Both the position numbers and the translations under genes were made by a program. Positions 1 through 12,025 of a stretch of 64,000 bases of DNA are shown piece by piece. The notes under the pieces are model-generated. The model was not told the origin of the DNA. It did not search any database and was given only the letters and a program-made list of their open reading frames with translations. The stretch comes from Histoplasma ohiense. Lineage: Eukaryota; Ascomycota; Eurotiomycetes; Onygenales; Ajellomycetaceae. The stretch spans positions 310,001 to 374,000 of the forward strand of contig JAEVHH010000007.1 of NCBI GenBank assembly GCA_017607445.1, written 5' to 3'. The number at the start of each line of letters is the position of its first letter. Within the stretch, counting starts at the first letter, position 1.

Positions 1-677
1 GCTCTGAAAGAATCAGATATAATCACAGTCTTCAAAATCTGCATCTCTGCAGACTCAGCTGCTGCTCAGTGCTGAGATCATAGAGCATTCATCTCTGCTC
101 TGCTTCAAGCAGACAGCATCATCAGATGAGATGCATTCAATCATTTAACTAAACAACAAAGACAACTTTTGTGACTGATCATGTTCTCTCCAGTCATCAT
201 CTCTGCAAAGATAAACACTCACCCATGCATGATGCATCTCAGAAGAGGTGTATCACACATCTAGCATCATTATCAGTATATCAACATTGCTAAGAACACT
301 ACTATCTATTCAAAAGCAAATTTGAAAAAAAAAGAAAAAGAAAATAAGAATTAAAAAGGATTACTTATGAATTTGCAGAATTTCTTTGCAGAGACACAAG
401 CCTCACAATACTTTCAAGCATTTGACTTCAACACACATCAGAAGTTAACATCTCTCAGCTTGGAGACACAACATTCACACAGAATTCAACTGTTGTATGT
501 CATGTGATTAGAGCTAGAGCAATATAACAAGCAAACAGTAAATGATGCTATATGAAAATGAGTTAGTGACACACATGACCACACTAATAACACCACTGAC
601 AAGAAATACCAACAATAATATATGATAAGCACTCAAGAAACAACTTACTTAAAATCAGAGTAATCAAAAGAGCTCAT
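1..677 (-). pseudogene. Antisense spliced accessory gene of the E family (copy E1, 3' end off window)
   Basis: The gene reads leftward, opposite to pol, between pol and the 3' LTR. Exon 1 is 649-677, starting ATG and encoding MSSFDYSDF. Intron 1 is 514-648 with a GTAAGT donor. Exon 2 is 369-513 (145 nt), intron 2 about 290-368 (donor mutated to ATAAGT), and exon 3 starts at 289. Exon 2 reads through if TGA is taken as mutated CGA. It carries CECC, 20 residues, CEAC, six residues and C, followed by two residues and the intron. The copy at 21881-22192 has the same exon lengths (29 and 145 nt). The Cys pattern suggests zinc binding; function is unknown. Families B and F carry a gene of the same plan at the same place. 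Confidence 0.65.
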
Positions 678-1048
678 TTCAATATAAAAAAAAGAGAGAG
701 AGAGAACAACAATATAAAAAAAAAAAAATTTTAAAAATTTTGTATTGAAGACAAAAAATTGCAGCAGAAAGACAAAGAGTTTTGATGATGATCAAGTTAA
801 AAGAGAAGAGAAATCTTCAAGAGAAAAGAAATTCTTTTTACTTCTCTGCACACAATCTTTGACAATCAAAGAATCCATCAATTTCATCTCATTAGAAAAT
901 CAATAACAATGTGTATACAAGCTATCTAGAGGATGTGATTGATACACTGCTATCAACAAGCAGAATTTACAATACAGAAATGCAATTATCTACTAGTAAG
1001 CAATCTATACAATTACTGAGAGCAGCTCTTATAAAAAAGAGGGGCAAT

Positions 1049-1311
1049 TGTAATACATTTGTTTATTATTTCCTTATTATCTTTGCTTATTCTTATCTCT
1101 TTTCATTATACTCTCACTACTGCTATTTCTATATGTATATATATATCAATGTATGTATTTCGCACATCTTCTTTCTCTTTCTTTTCTTCCTTAGTGATTA
1201 GCTACACTACATTACACTACTATATTACACTCTACAATATATTACTATTATCTCTGCTATGCTATAAACTATCTTCTACTGTTACTCTTCACACTGTCAC
1301 TACATCTCACA
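1049..1311 (+). repeat. 3' LTR of E1 (263 bp)
   Basis: It starts TGTAATAC and ends CATCTCACA. A purine tract precedes it, as expected for a 3' LTR. It has the same length as the E-family LTRs at 22556-22818 and 39782-40044. Confidence 0.88.
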
Positions 1312-2374
1312 ACATTAACTGAGCTCTATGAGATCTGCTCAATGAGATCATCTCAGTGTACATGAATGATATCTTGATCTTTACTGATGAATCATTCACT
1401 GAGCACTGTAAATATATATGACAAGTGCTTGACTGTCTATGAAAAGCTGAACTGTAAGTGAACATTGATAAATGTGACTTTGAGATCAAGTCTATAATCT
1501 ATCTAGAATTCATCATCAAAGCTGAAAAAGATGTACACATGGATTCTAAGAAGATGAAAGCAATTCTCAACTGAGAGACATCAGTCTCAGTAAAAGAGAC
1601 TAGAAGCTTTCTAGAATTCATCAACTTCTACTGAAGATTCATCAAAAACTTCTTCAATATTGTACAATCACTGATGAATCTGATCTGGAAAGATGCTGTA
1701 TTTCAATGAACTGACAAAGCAGACACAGTATTCAAAAAGCTGAAGTGTATGTTCACAAATATCTTGATACTGCAATCATTCAATTCAGATAAGCATATGA
1801 TTCTTGAAACAGATGCCTCAGATTATATAGTAGATGAGATACTAATGCAATATGATAATAAAAATGTTTTACAATCTTGTGTCTTCATTTTGAAAAAGAT
1901 GTCATTCACTGAATGCAACTATGAGATCTACAACAAGAAGCTTCTAATGATCATACAATGTCTTGAAAAATGAGAGTCTGAACTTATGAGTGTTGAGAGA
2001 TTTGAGATTGTCATCAATCATAAGAATCTAGAGTACTTCACAATCATTTGTAAGCTCACTGAGAGGTATATACATTGATCATTGTTTCTTAGCTGTTTTT
2101 CATTCACAATTCATTATTGATCTGAAGTAGAGAACATTCTTGTGGATGCTCTGTTTCATCAAGAACAAAATATACCATCTGATGACTTGAATGATAGATG
2201 AAAACATTGAGAGTATTGATTAATCAACTCTGTGATCATAAGAAGTTCTATACAATCAGACAGACTCTGTGTACATGTTAATCAGTTCCAAGCTCAGAAA
2301 CTCTCACTTGAAGAACAATGAAAGCTAGCAGCAGAAGCAGATGAATTCTGACAACAAACTACTGAAGTCATACA
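1312..2374 (+). pseudogene. Family A gypsy pol fragment (reverse transcriptase to RNase H and start of integrase)
   Basis: It aligns along its whole length with the pol of A3 (from about 46645) and A2 (from about 35705). The reverse transcriptase active-site region reads Y-M-N-D at 1359-1370. The RNase H part follows around 1745-2090 (LETDASDY, then an ILKKM stretch). Many in-frame TGA codons stand where the other copies or the family expect Trp, Arg or Gln. It has no LTRs of its own and is bounded by the E1 LTR on the left and a LINE tail on the right, so it is a broken remnant. Confidence 0.82.
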
Positions 2375-3262
2375 GTTAGAAGTCTGCTGTCAAAGAATTG
2401 TAACATGATCTTTTATTAAAAGAAGAATAAGAGAATTATGTTTACAAAAGTGGCAAGATGTCTGATTCATGCAAAGAAAAAGTGTACATTATTTCAGATT
2501 TGAAACTAAGCCAAAGTGGAAGACTTGCTCAATAAAGTGTAAGAAGAAACTTTTTGCTACAATAATGCAGCTAAAGCTTGAATATGAATATTTCAAATCA
2601 TATTTAGCAAAGTTTAAAGATGATTTAAATGATCTGTGTTCAGATTGTCAGTTATATAAAAATTCAGAGCATCTTCTGTTACTTTGTACAAAGTATTCAG
2701 AACTAAGATTGAGACTGAGAGAGAAATATCAACTGAATCAGTTAAGTTTGAATTTGCTATTCAATACAAAAACTGGAAATATGTTTTTAATTAAATATTT
2801 AAATGAGTCAAATATTGCTACAAGAGTTTGTTTGAATAGTGTTATTTGATGATATTTATATCAGTTGTTCTTATTTATTTTATTTTGATCTTTTCTTTAA
2901 CTTTGTTTATTGTTAATTTTCATTTGTTTCAAGCAGTTTGCTTCATTATTTGTTGATAAAGTCATTGCAAATGTTTTTTCTTTTCTGTTGATTTTTAATA
3001 GCTGCTGTCTTTTGTAATATTTATTTTCTTTGTTTTGAAGTTGAGTTGTGCTAACTCATTGACATTCTTTTGATTTTATTTTTGAATTGAATAGTTTGAA
3101 TAGTTGTTTGATTCTGAGCTGGAATTCTGTTAATGCATGTGTCAAATTGTTTTTGTATATTAGAATATTCTTGATTTGAAAAATCCTGAAGTATTTCAGA
3201 TAGATGTCATAGTCACTGACTGTATACATCTATAATTGAAGAATAATAATAATAATAATTCT
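2375..3262 (+). mobile_element. Tad1-like LINE, 5'-truncated copy with (TAA)n tail
   Basis: This is the last part of a non-LTR retrotransposon: the C-terminal coding end (stop about 2850), an AT-rich 3' UTR and an AATAAT repeat tail at about 3239-3262. 5' truncation with a short-repeat tail is typical of target-primed reverse transcription. The stretch at about 3110-3165 (CTGAGCTGGAATTCTG and following) resembles the 3' region of the SINE at 39167-39559. No target-site duplication is visible, since the left and right flanks come from different parts of family A. Confidence 0.78.
2398..2850 (+). pseudogene. LINE ORF2 C-terminus (RNase H end plus CCHC-like tail)
   Basis: An open stretch of 126 codons from 2469 continues in frame from upstream codons interrupted by a TGA. 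The Q-L-K-L-x-Y-x-Y-F-K-S-Y-L motif and the later C-S-D-C, H-L-L-L-x-C cluster (C-x2-C-x9-H-x4-C) are typical of the C-terminus of fungal Tad1-clade LINEs, where an Arg-rich helix and a short zinc motif follow RNase H. The end (ESNIATR) also fits this family. Only this end survives. Confidence 0.75.
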
Positions 3263-3841
3263 TACACTCAAGTGTGTCATTTACAGACTCAAATGTCTAG
3301 TCATTACAAAAGATTCCTCATGCATCTGAGTGTCTCTATCATTAATTATATAGACTGTCATATTTAAGTGTTCAAGACACAATCAACTGTGTTCTACAAG
3401 ACTCAAATATCTACAAACTGTAATACTGCAAATAGTATTCACAAAGAAGCTTGACAAAGCTTAGCATCACAACATTGCAAATAATGTCTGCAAGAGAATC
3501 AAGTATCTACAAGTATTTTTTTTCTTTTTTTTTTATTATTATTATATATCTTTAGACATTGAAATGAACTACAAACAATTCTATGAACACTCATCACATT
3601 CAAACACAGTAGATGATAACTTAGATCTACAAAGCATTCTTCAGTAGCAGATGCTACAGATGACTGAATTGCAATGATAATTTGCTGAGATGAGCACTTT
3701 CACATTCATCATTTCTTCTACATCCACATTTTATGAAAAGTCTTCAAGAGAGAAGTTCTCAATCCTCAACAAATACAAGAGAGATCTAGCACTCTACCTT
3801 ATATGAAAGTCAAAAGCAAATATCAAATTGAACATCAATGA
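3263..3841 (+). mobile_element. Family A gypsy leader and gag start fragment
   Basis: It is collinear with the region just inside the 5' LTR of A2 (33245-33830) and A3 (44200-44768). It contains the ACTCAAGTG/ATCTGAGTG leader repeats, a T-rich tract at about 3520-3550, then the degraded gag start around 3565-3840. It breaks off inside gag at CATCAATG, where B1's 5' LTR begins. It carries no pol and is probably the left flank into which B1 inserted or recombined. Confidence 0.75.
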
Positions 3842-4274
3842 TGTAATAGACACAACGGAGATATCTATATTAGAAAATAGCTATATGACGATAGAAGAAC
3901 ACAGAACACGTCAGAATTAATAAGAATGGACATAGCACACAGCATTATAGACAGCTGTAGAGCGTGGTGATCGTCTATATAATGCTTGCTGATATCTGTA
4001 GAGATTAGAAGATCAGCGATTAGAATTGTAAGAGATGATTGTAGATATAATTATGAGAGTAGTGTGAAGTACGCACAATTAATGAGGATGAACATAGCAC
4101 ATGGTATCATAAGCAGCTGTAGAATGTAATGGTCGCCTATATAATGCTCACTGATATCTGTAGATATTAGAAGATCAGTGATTAGCTTTGAATAATAGAG
4201 ATTGCTATCTTCTTAACATTCTATATGTGTACTTCACATTACTTTCATAATTATATCTACAATCATTTCTTACA
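3842..4274 (+). repeat. 5' LTR of B1, enlarged to 433 bp by an inverted duplication
   Basis: It starts TGTAATAG and ends TTTCTTACA. The other B LTRs (18475-18745, 19012-19282, 40581-40851) are all 271 bp. The extra bases begin near 4021. Positions 4027-4071 are the reverse complement of the LTR's own end at 4230-4274, together with a few leader bases. A copying error during reverse transcription could produce this. Confidence 0.8.
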
Positions 4275-4288
4275 ATTCTAATCACTCT

Positions 4289-4822
4289 TGTAACGGGCGT
4301 ACTTCGATTAACGATTTGGTACTATCCTAATTACAGATTATGAATTGATTAAGGAAAGAAAGAGAAAAGAAATCAGAAGAAAAGATCATACAAAGAGGGT
4401 TCTTATAGAGGAAAGTTCAGAGCAGAAGAATATCAGAAGCTGCTTCACAGTGGAGCACAGAGCAGAAGAACATTAAGAGATACATGTAAGAATTGTTAGA
4501 AGCTACACAAGCACAGAACATGGGGCAGAGAAATCATTGAGAGCTACACAGAAGAATCATTAGAGACTATATGAGTGCAGAACACAGAGTGAAAGAATGT
4601 AAGAAGCTACATGAAAGAATTGTTAGAGACTACACAAGTACAGAGCACAGAGCAGAAGAACATTAAGAGCTACACAGAAGAATCATTAGAAACTACATAA
4701 ACACAGAGCACAGAGCAGAAGAATATTGAGGGTTACACAAGATCACAGCAATCAGAAACAAGTGGATGCAGAAGAGAAGTTGATTGTGTAAGTTAATTAC
4801 TAACAGATGCTAATTCATCACA
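4289..4822 (-). repeat. 3' LTR of A1 (534 bp)
   Basis: It starts TGTAACGGGCG and ends GCTAATTCATCACA on the + strand. It matches the other LTR of A1 and those of A2 and A3. It contains about four degenerate ~63-bp tandem units (AGAAGAATTGTTAGAG type). Confidence 0.9.
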
Positions 4823-7800
4823 TTATCCCTCTCTATCAAGATAAGTGAGAACTTGTAGATGTCAAGAGCAGCAGTGTTCTTCAAGACAGACATAGATTCT
4901 CAGATCAGACAATCATATTCTACTCATTTGATGAGGTATTCACAGCAGCAGTGGTTGGTTCTATCATCAAGAATTGCTTCAATTTCCCACTCAAGTTCAT
5001 TATCTTCTTCTACAATGATGGATGACTGTCAATCAGAGATTCTCTGAGAGAGGAATGAATCCTCAGCTGTGAGTCAGAGCAGATTCATATGAAAGATGTT
5101 GTGAATGTCAGATGAGATGTTGAGTTGATAATCATGTGTGTCTAACACTTCCTTCACTGTATACTTGGTATGGCAGTAATCTAGTGTATGTGAGAGACAG
5201 TTCATTCTTATGTTCTTGAGATCTAGTCAGACTTTGTCTTCTACATGATATTGAGTTGCAGAACTTCTTCTGATGTTCACTTGATTCTTGTAATCTTGCT
5301 GAGTGCTGGTCATTGAAGCTTCTGCTTATTCATGAATTTTCTTCAGCTTGCTCATAATATTCTCTGCTGTCTGTATAAAGCTGCAGATGTATGTGGTTTC
5401 TCAGAGAGTCTCAGAGAAGTTCAGAATCTCTAAATTGTATCTGTGTAGAAGAAAGAATGAGCTTACATCTGTCATAGCAGAATCTCAACTGTTAATTGCA
5501 ATCTCAGCATATGACAGCAGATTGCTTCAGTTGTCTTGTGTGTAATTGCAGAATTTACAGAGAATGTTCTTTACTGTTTATATCATTCTCTCAGTAGCTC
5601 CATCAGTCTCTGAATGATATGCTGTTGATAACTTTCATTCAATTCTTAATAATTGATATACACAGACTCAGAGTGCACTGACAAATTGACTGTCTCTATC
5701 TGACATAATGAATGAAGACAGACTGTGTATACAATAGAACAGACTTCTGACAAAGACATCTGCAACTACTTCAGCATTCATTTTGTCACAGAGCTGTAGT
5801 ATTACACTCTTACTGAGTCAGTCAACAATGACTAGAATGTTCATAGAATCTTCACTTTTGAGTAAGAAAACTGCAAAATCAATAGCTATATCACATCAAG
5901 TTCAGTCAGAGATAGATAGAGACTTCAGCATCTCTTTTCAGTGTTCACATCATACTGTCACTGAGCCACAGCAATCACAGTTGCATACAAACTGATGTAT
6001 GTCTTTCAACATATCTGATCAGTAGAATTCTTAGATGACAATGTTGTATATGATTTCACATTCTGAATGCTCAATCATTGACAAGTCATGAATTTCTTGC
6101 ATGATCTGTGTTTGTAGAGGTTCTGAATCAAGGACTCATCATCTATCTCAAAAGTGTAAGCAGTTGTCATTGTTGATTGAACATACTGAGATATTCATTC
6201 TTGAGTATATGTCTGTGGGGAATTGAGGTGCTTTACTTTGTATGACTTCAGCAGCTTGTTGTCAGAATTCATCTGTCTCTGCTGCTAGTCTCCATTGTTC
6301 TTCAAGTGAGGGTTCTTGAGCTCAGAACTGATTGATATGTACACAGAGTTCATCTGATTGTGTAGAACTTTCTATGATTACAGAGTTGATTAATCAATGC
6401 TCTCAGTGTTTTCATCTGTCATTCAAGTCATCAGATGGCATATCTTATTCTCAGTGGAACAGAGCATTCACAAGGATGTTCTCTACTTCAGATCAATAAC
6501 AAATTGTGAATAAAAAATGACTAAGAAACAATGACCAACACATATGCCTCTCAGTGAGCTTACAAGTGATTGTGAAGTACTCTAGATTCTTATGATCAGT
6601 AACAATCTTGAATCTCTCAACACTCATGAGTTCAGATTTTCATTCTTTGAGACATTGTATGATCACTAGAAGCTTCTTGTTGTAGATCTCATAGTTGCAT
6701 TCAGCAGATGACATCTTTTTCAAGATGAAGGCACAAGATTGTAGAACATCTTCATTGTCATATTGCATCAGTGCTTCATCTACTACATAATCTGAGACAT
6801 CTGTTTTGAGAATCATATGCTTATCTGAATCAAATGATTGCAGCATTGGAGTGCTTGTGAACATACACTTCAGCTTTTTGAATGCTGCATCCACTTCATC
6901 AGTTCATTGAAATACAGTGTCTTTCTGAGTCAGATCTGTTAGTGATCATACAATATCAGAGAAGTTCTTGATAAATCTTCAGTAGAAGTTGACAAACTCT
7001 AGAAAGCTTCTAGTCTCTTTTATCAAGACTGATGTCTCTCAGTTGAGAATTGCTTTCATCTTCTTAGAATCCATATATACATCTTTTTCAGCTTTGATGA
7101 TGAATTCTAGATAGATTATAGACTTGGTCTCAAAGTCACATTTGTCAATGTCCACTTGCAGTCCAGCTTTTCATAGATGGTCAAGAATTTGTCATATGTG
7201 CTTACAGTACTCAGTGAGCAATTCATCAGTGAAGATCAAGATATCATTCATATACACTGAGGCAATCTCATTGAGCAGATCTCATAGAGCTCAGTTAATG
7301 TATTTCTGAAACATACTCAGAGCATTTGCCAATTCAAAGAGGATCACTGTCCATTCATATAATCCATAACACATACAAAAGACAGTTAGCCATTCATCAC
7401 CTTCATTAATTCTTATCTTGTAGAAGGCTGCAGAGATGTCAAGTTTCATAAACCATTTTGCTTTTTCTATTCATTCAAGCATTTCATTGATGAGTGGAAG
7501 GGGATATCAGTCCTTTCATGTAATCTTGTTGAGTTCTCAATAGTCAACACAGAATTGTAAGCCATCTTCTGATTTCTTCACAAACAGTACAGATGCTGCA
7601 GCAGATGAGTTGCTAACACAAATGAAGTCTTTGTCTAGTAATTCATTGAGCATTTTTCATAGAATGAGAAGCTCATCACACAACATGCTGTAGAGAGAAC
7701 CTCAGAGTGGTTGTGGATTCTTATCATTTTTCTTGATGAGCTCAATCATATGATCTATACTGGGTTCTTGGTGAGAGGGAAGCTTTTCAGCTTCTTTTTC

Positions 7801-8340
7801 ATTGAACACATCTGTGAAGTCTTCATACAATTTGAGTAGTTCCTTGCATGATTTCTTGAGATCTTTAGATTCTAACTTTTCTAACACTTTCTTGATATTC
7901 ATCATGCTAGCAGCAAACACTTGGACATTCTTCTTCTCATGTGCTTAATGAGTTAGTAGTTTGTACACTTTCACTGATATCTGGGTGAGATCAGCAGTTC
8001 TATCAACATTCTTCTCATAAACACAGTCACCTTCTGGAAAAATAAGACAGTGGTTGCATGCATTCAACAAGGTTCCAAATTCTGTGAGTCATGATAGACC
8101 AAGCATTAGATTGTACTCAAGGTCTTGTATTTCATATATATATACATTCTTTTTCTCATGTCCTTCTACATCAACATTAAATCTTACCATGTTGTAGAAG
8201 GTGGATTCTCTGAGGCCATCAAATCCACTGAGCTTACATGATTTGAAAAAGAGAATATACTGAAGCTTATGCTTCTTGACCAGCTGAGTGTCTATAAGAG
8301 CATAGTGAAGAAAACCACTGTCTACCATTGATCATACATT
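4823..8340 (-). pseudogene. pol of A1 (protease, reverse transcriptase, RNase H, integrase, chromodomain-like end)
   Basis: Read on the minus strand it follows the A2/A3 pol. The protease DSGFLH motif is near 8315-8330. Reverse transcriptase runs about 7920-7080, with Y-M-N-D at 7243-7254. RNase H is about 6900-6560 (KTDVSDY), and integrase and the C-terminal region run to 4823. Dozens of in-frame stops, mostly TGA, and loss of Trp and Arg codons make it non-functional. Short open stretches remain at 8328-8089, 7920-7702 and 6894-6640. Confidence 0.85.
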
Positions 8341-8343
8341 GAC

Positions 8344-9460
8344 TAAGCTATTTACAATGATAGAAATCATGATTGCATTCACTTGCATCTTCTACTCAAA
8401 TCTTCAGCTAGCTTTCTGCTCCTTGAGCTCTCATTCACATTTTAGAGCAAGAGCTCATCTTTTCTCTGTTCTTGCCTATCCACAGACAACACAGCATTCA
8501 CATGCATGAGGGGTTTACTCAGAGCAATCACATTTGAACATTGATTTGCAAAGTGCTCTGACTTGTTGCAGTATATGCAGACTTCTCTGATAATTCAGTC
8601 AGCAGCATTCTTCTCTGAGATATTAGAGATTCTCAGATGACTTGCATTCACATATGAGACTCAGTTCATTGATTCTGATTCAGAGGCAGAGAGTGCTGCA
8701 GAGCAGTTCAAGATATACACATTTATTCAGTAAAATCCTCTGCAATTTTGAAGCACACAGAACTGAGACAGATCATTGTTCAACAGACAAAGATCAGCAC
8801 AGAATTCACTGTATATTGAGAGCTTTGAACATTCTATACTTCAGTTATGCAACTGGAAGTTCAAATTCTTGAACAATATATTGATCTTGACAGCATCATC
8901 TCAGTCTTGCTCATCTGCTTCTAGAAGCTTGCAATTGAATTCAGAAAGATAAGTTGTCAACACAACATTCATCTGACAAGTCTGATTAAGCCAGTTCAAT
9001 GTCTTGACTTGAAGTGTAGAATTGAGGAAGAGGGAGTTGAGTTGTCAGAAGACTAGCTCTGACATACACTGATTGTTCTGACAATGACTCATTCAGAGTT
9101 GGAATTTCACTAACACATCACCATTCAATCTGCTATGAATATACCACATTTGATTGAATAGTGAGCCTATTGCTCATCTGTCAATGTTCAATTTGACATT
9201 CACTTTTGACTTCCACACAAGATAGAGCACTAGATCTCTCTTGTATTTGTCAAGAATTGAAAGCTTCTCTCTTGAGGGCTTTTCATAAGACACAGATGTA
9301 GAAGAAATGATGAACACAGAAGTGTTCATCTCAGCAAGTTGTTGTTGCAATTCAGTCATCTGTAGCATCTGCTGCTGAAGGATGCTTCATAGATCTAAGT
9401 TATTGTCCACCACATTCAGATGCAGCAGATGTTTGTAGAATTGTTCATAGTTCATTTCAA
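8344..9460 (-). pseudogene. gag of A1
   Basis: On the minus strand the start corresponds to the A3 gag ATG (44491). The order is an N-terminal Gln-rich stretch (LQMTELQQQLAEM at about 9368-9330), a capsid-like helical region, then a zinc knuckle C-x2-C-x4-H-x4-C near 8525-8590. Stops are scattered throughout. Gag would form the particle shell and bind the RNA. Confidence 0.78.
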
Positions 9461-9831
9461 TATCTAAGAACATGTAATAATAAAAAAAAAAAAAGAAATA
9501 CTTGTAGATACTCAGTTCTCTCACAGACACTATTTGCAGTGTTGCAGTGCTAAGCTTGATCAAGCTTCTTCATGAACACTATTCACAGTGTTATGATTTG
9601 TAGACACTCAGATCTCATAGAACACAGTTGATTGTGTTTCAGATGCTTAGACACAACAGTCTATATAACTAACAATAAGAACACTCAGACTCATGAGAGA
9701 TCTCTTATAACAACTAGACACTCAGATCTGTAAACAACACACTCAGATATAAGAACTGATAACAATGCATTCAGATGTAAGAACTATTAACAAAGCACTC
9801 AGATCTTAAACACAGAAGAATCAATTTGTAA

Positions 9832-10365
9832 TGTAACAGACATACTTTGATTAACAATTTGATACTATTCTAATTACAGATTACAAATTGATTAAGGAAA
9901 GAAAGAGAAAAGAAATCAGAAGAAAAGATCATACAAAGAGAGTTCTTATAGAGGAAAGTTTGAGGCAGAAGAATATCAGAAGCCACTCCACAGTGAAGTA
10001 CAGAGCAGAAGAACATTAAAAAATATGTGTAAGAATTGTTAGAAGCTACACAAGCATGGAATGTGAAGTGGGGGAATCATTGAGAGCTACACAGAAGAAT
10101 TGTTAGAGACTACACAAGCACAGAACACAGAGTGAGAGAACATAAGAAGCTATGCAGAAGAATTGTTAGAGACTACATGAGTGCAGAGCACAGAGTGGAA
10201 GAATGTTAAGAGCTACACAGAAGAATTGTTAGAAACTACACAAGTGCAGAGCATGGAGCAGAAGAATATTGAGGGTTACACAAGATCACAGCAATCAGAA
10301 ACAAGCAGATGCAGAAGGGGAGTTGATTGCATAAGTTAATTACTAACAGATGCTAACCCATCACA
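9832..10365 (-). repeat. 5' LTR of A1 (534 bp)
   Basis: It starts TGTAACAGACATAC and ends GCTAACCCATCACA on the + strand, followed directly by the TSD copy ACTCT at 10366-10370. It has the same length as the LTR at 4289-4822. Confidence 0.9.
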
Positions 10366-10974
10366 ACTCTAAACTTTATTTGAGTGATCTGTTGTTATGC
10401 ACATCTACAATAAAACATGCAATATTAGTTAAAATATGCAATGTTAGTTAAAACATGCAATATGATTTTGACACATACAAGATCTCTTGAAAATCAATCT
10501 GAATCCTCTATCATTTTCAATAATCACAATGTGTGCTTGCAACAGTTGAACAATCAAATTCATGAATGAGAGCAGCAATTAGCTATTTTGCATGCACAAC
10601 AGCAGCTCAACAAATTGAAAATGCAGATTTGTGAAGATACTCTTATTAAGTTTCAATTAATTCAGAATATCATCACTAGGCTGGCTGGTGGGACCATGAA
10701 TTTCATGTTTGATTTGATTTGATTTAGTCCCAGTCCATTTCTTGGTGTGATTTTCAATGGAATCAGGATCAGAATGGGAGTGTAAAGTGACTAGAATTAT
10801 TAGAATATGAGTGAAATGAGACTAATAAATCTTGATATTTCATGTAAAGTGACTGACTATCAAAAATAAGAACATGATCTGGGACTGACTATGATTTTGA
10901 CTGAGGTTTGGTTCTGTTCTGATGATTATATAATACATATCTTAGATATCAATCTGATGATATGATTGGTGGAG

Positions 10975-11868
10975 ATATCGCCCCTATCTAGTGCTGCCAA
11001 CCTATCTATTGCTGCAAGCTATCCCTCGCTGCTAAGCTATCCCTTGCTGCTAAGCTATCGCCGCTGCCAACCTATCTATTGCTGCAAGCTATCCCTCGCT
11101 GCTAAGCTATCGCTGCCAACCTATCTATCGCTGCCAACCTATCTATTGCTGCCAATTTATCTACCACTGCCAATCTATCTATTGCTGCTAATCTATCACT
11201 GCTGTCAATCTATCTATCACTGCTAATCTATCTATCGCTGCTAATCTATCGCCGCTGCCAATCTATCCCTCACTGCTAAGCTATCCCTCACTGCTAAGCT
11301 ATCACTGCCAATCTATCGCTGCTAATCTATCGCTGCCAACCTATCTACCGCGGCGAATCTATCTATCGCTGCCAATTTATCTACCACTGCCAATCTATCT
11401 ATCGCTGCCAATCTATTGCTGCTAATCTATCGCTGCTAATCTATCGCTGCTGCCAATCTATCTATCGCTGCTAATCTATCGCCGCTGCCAATCTATCCCT
11501 CGCTGCTAAGCTATCCCTCGCTGCTAAGCTATCCCTCACTACTAAGCTATCTATCACTGCTAATCTATCGCTGCCAACCTATCTATCACTGCCAATCTAT
11601 CTATCGCTGCTAATCTATCGCTGCTAATCTATCACTGCTAATCTATCGCTGCCAACCTATCTATCGCTGCCAATTTATCTACCACTGCCAATCTATCTAT
11701 TGCTGCTAATCTATTGCTGCTGCCAATCTATCTATCGCTGCTAATCTATTGCTGCTGCTAATCTATCTATCGCTGCTAATCTATCGCTGCTAATCTATCG
11801 CTGCTAATCTATCGCTGCTAATCTATCGCTGCCAACCTATCTACCGCGGCGAATCTATCTATCACTAT
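10975..11868. repeat. CTATCGCTGCTAAT-type minisatellite
   Basis: About 60 irregular units of 14-18 bp (CTATCGCTGCTAAT, CTATCTATCGCTGCCAAC) fill the centre of the non-autonomous hAT. Unit length varies by CTAT steps. It keeps many CpG sites (TATCGC, GCCGCTG, ACCGCGGCG), unlike everything around it. Open frames across it are by-products of the repeat. Confidence 0.95.
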
Positions 11869-11977
11869 CATTACTAGTTCAAAATAGAACTAGAGCATAA
11901 ACACACTAAACTTCTTTTGATAGGTAATGATTTTTGGTAACGCTCATAGCATTATATCATCTATATAGGGTAAATCA

Positions 11978-12025
11978 TGGTCCCATTTGGTCCCATTTTA
12001 ACAAAATGGGACCAAATGGGACCAG
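11978..12025. other. Subterminal hairpin in the hAT end
   Basis: GGTCCCATTTGGTCCCATTTT is followed within a few bases by its reverse complement AAAATGGGACCAAATGGGAC, giving a near-perfect ~20-bp stem. A weaker version lies at the matching place in the large hAT (about 28993-29036). Paired repeats near the ends may bind transposase, but that is inference. Confidence 0.75.

Larger units (their letters stand above)
1..1311 (+). mobile_element. E-family gypsy element, 3' end (copy E1), entering from the window edge
   Basis: This is the 3' part of a Ty3/gypsy-type LTR retrotransposon. It contains the spacer that carries an antisense gene, a purine-rich tract ending in GAGGGGCAAT at about 1036-1048, and a 263-bp 3' LTR at 1049-1311. 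The same sequence recurs at 21169-22818, and the LTR alone recurs reversed at 39782-40044, which shows that all three belong to one family. The pol region is outside the window. The right edge abuts a fragment of family A at 1312. Confidence 0.85.
4289..10365 (-). mobile_element. A-family gypsy element copy A1, complete, nested in B1
   Basis: It is a full-length element of 6077 bp on the minus strand, flanked by the 5-bp duplication ACTCT (4284-4288 and 10366-10370). Both LTRs are 534 bp. The interior holds gag and pol remnants in reverse orientation, from about 9450 down to 4823. It sits in the B1 leader. The LTR at 4289 keeps CpG in its first bases (ACGGGCGTACTTCGATTAACG), whereas the LTR at 9832 has lost all of them, so two LTRs that began identical have mutated very unequally. 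Confidence 0.92.

Noticed and set aside
8642..8872. 76-codon + strand open frame (and its match at 34134-34364 minus)
   Set aside because: Antisense shadow of A gag, present wherever gag is present; it has no start context, introns or domain of its own, unlike the B/E/F antisense genes.
10975..11868. CRISPR-like regular repeat array
   Set aside because: Units are directly adjacent without unique spacers, and the context is fungal transposons; it is a minisatellite. The same applies to 20222-20905.
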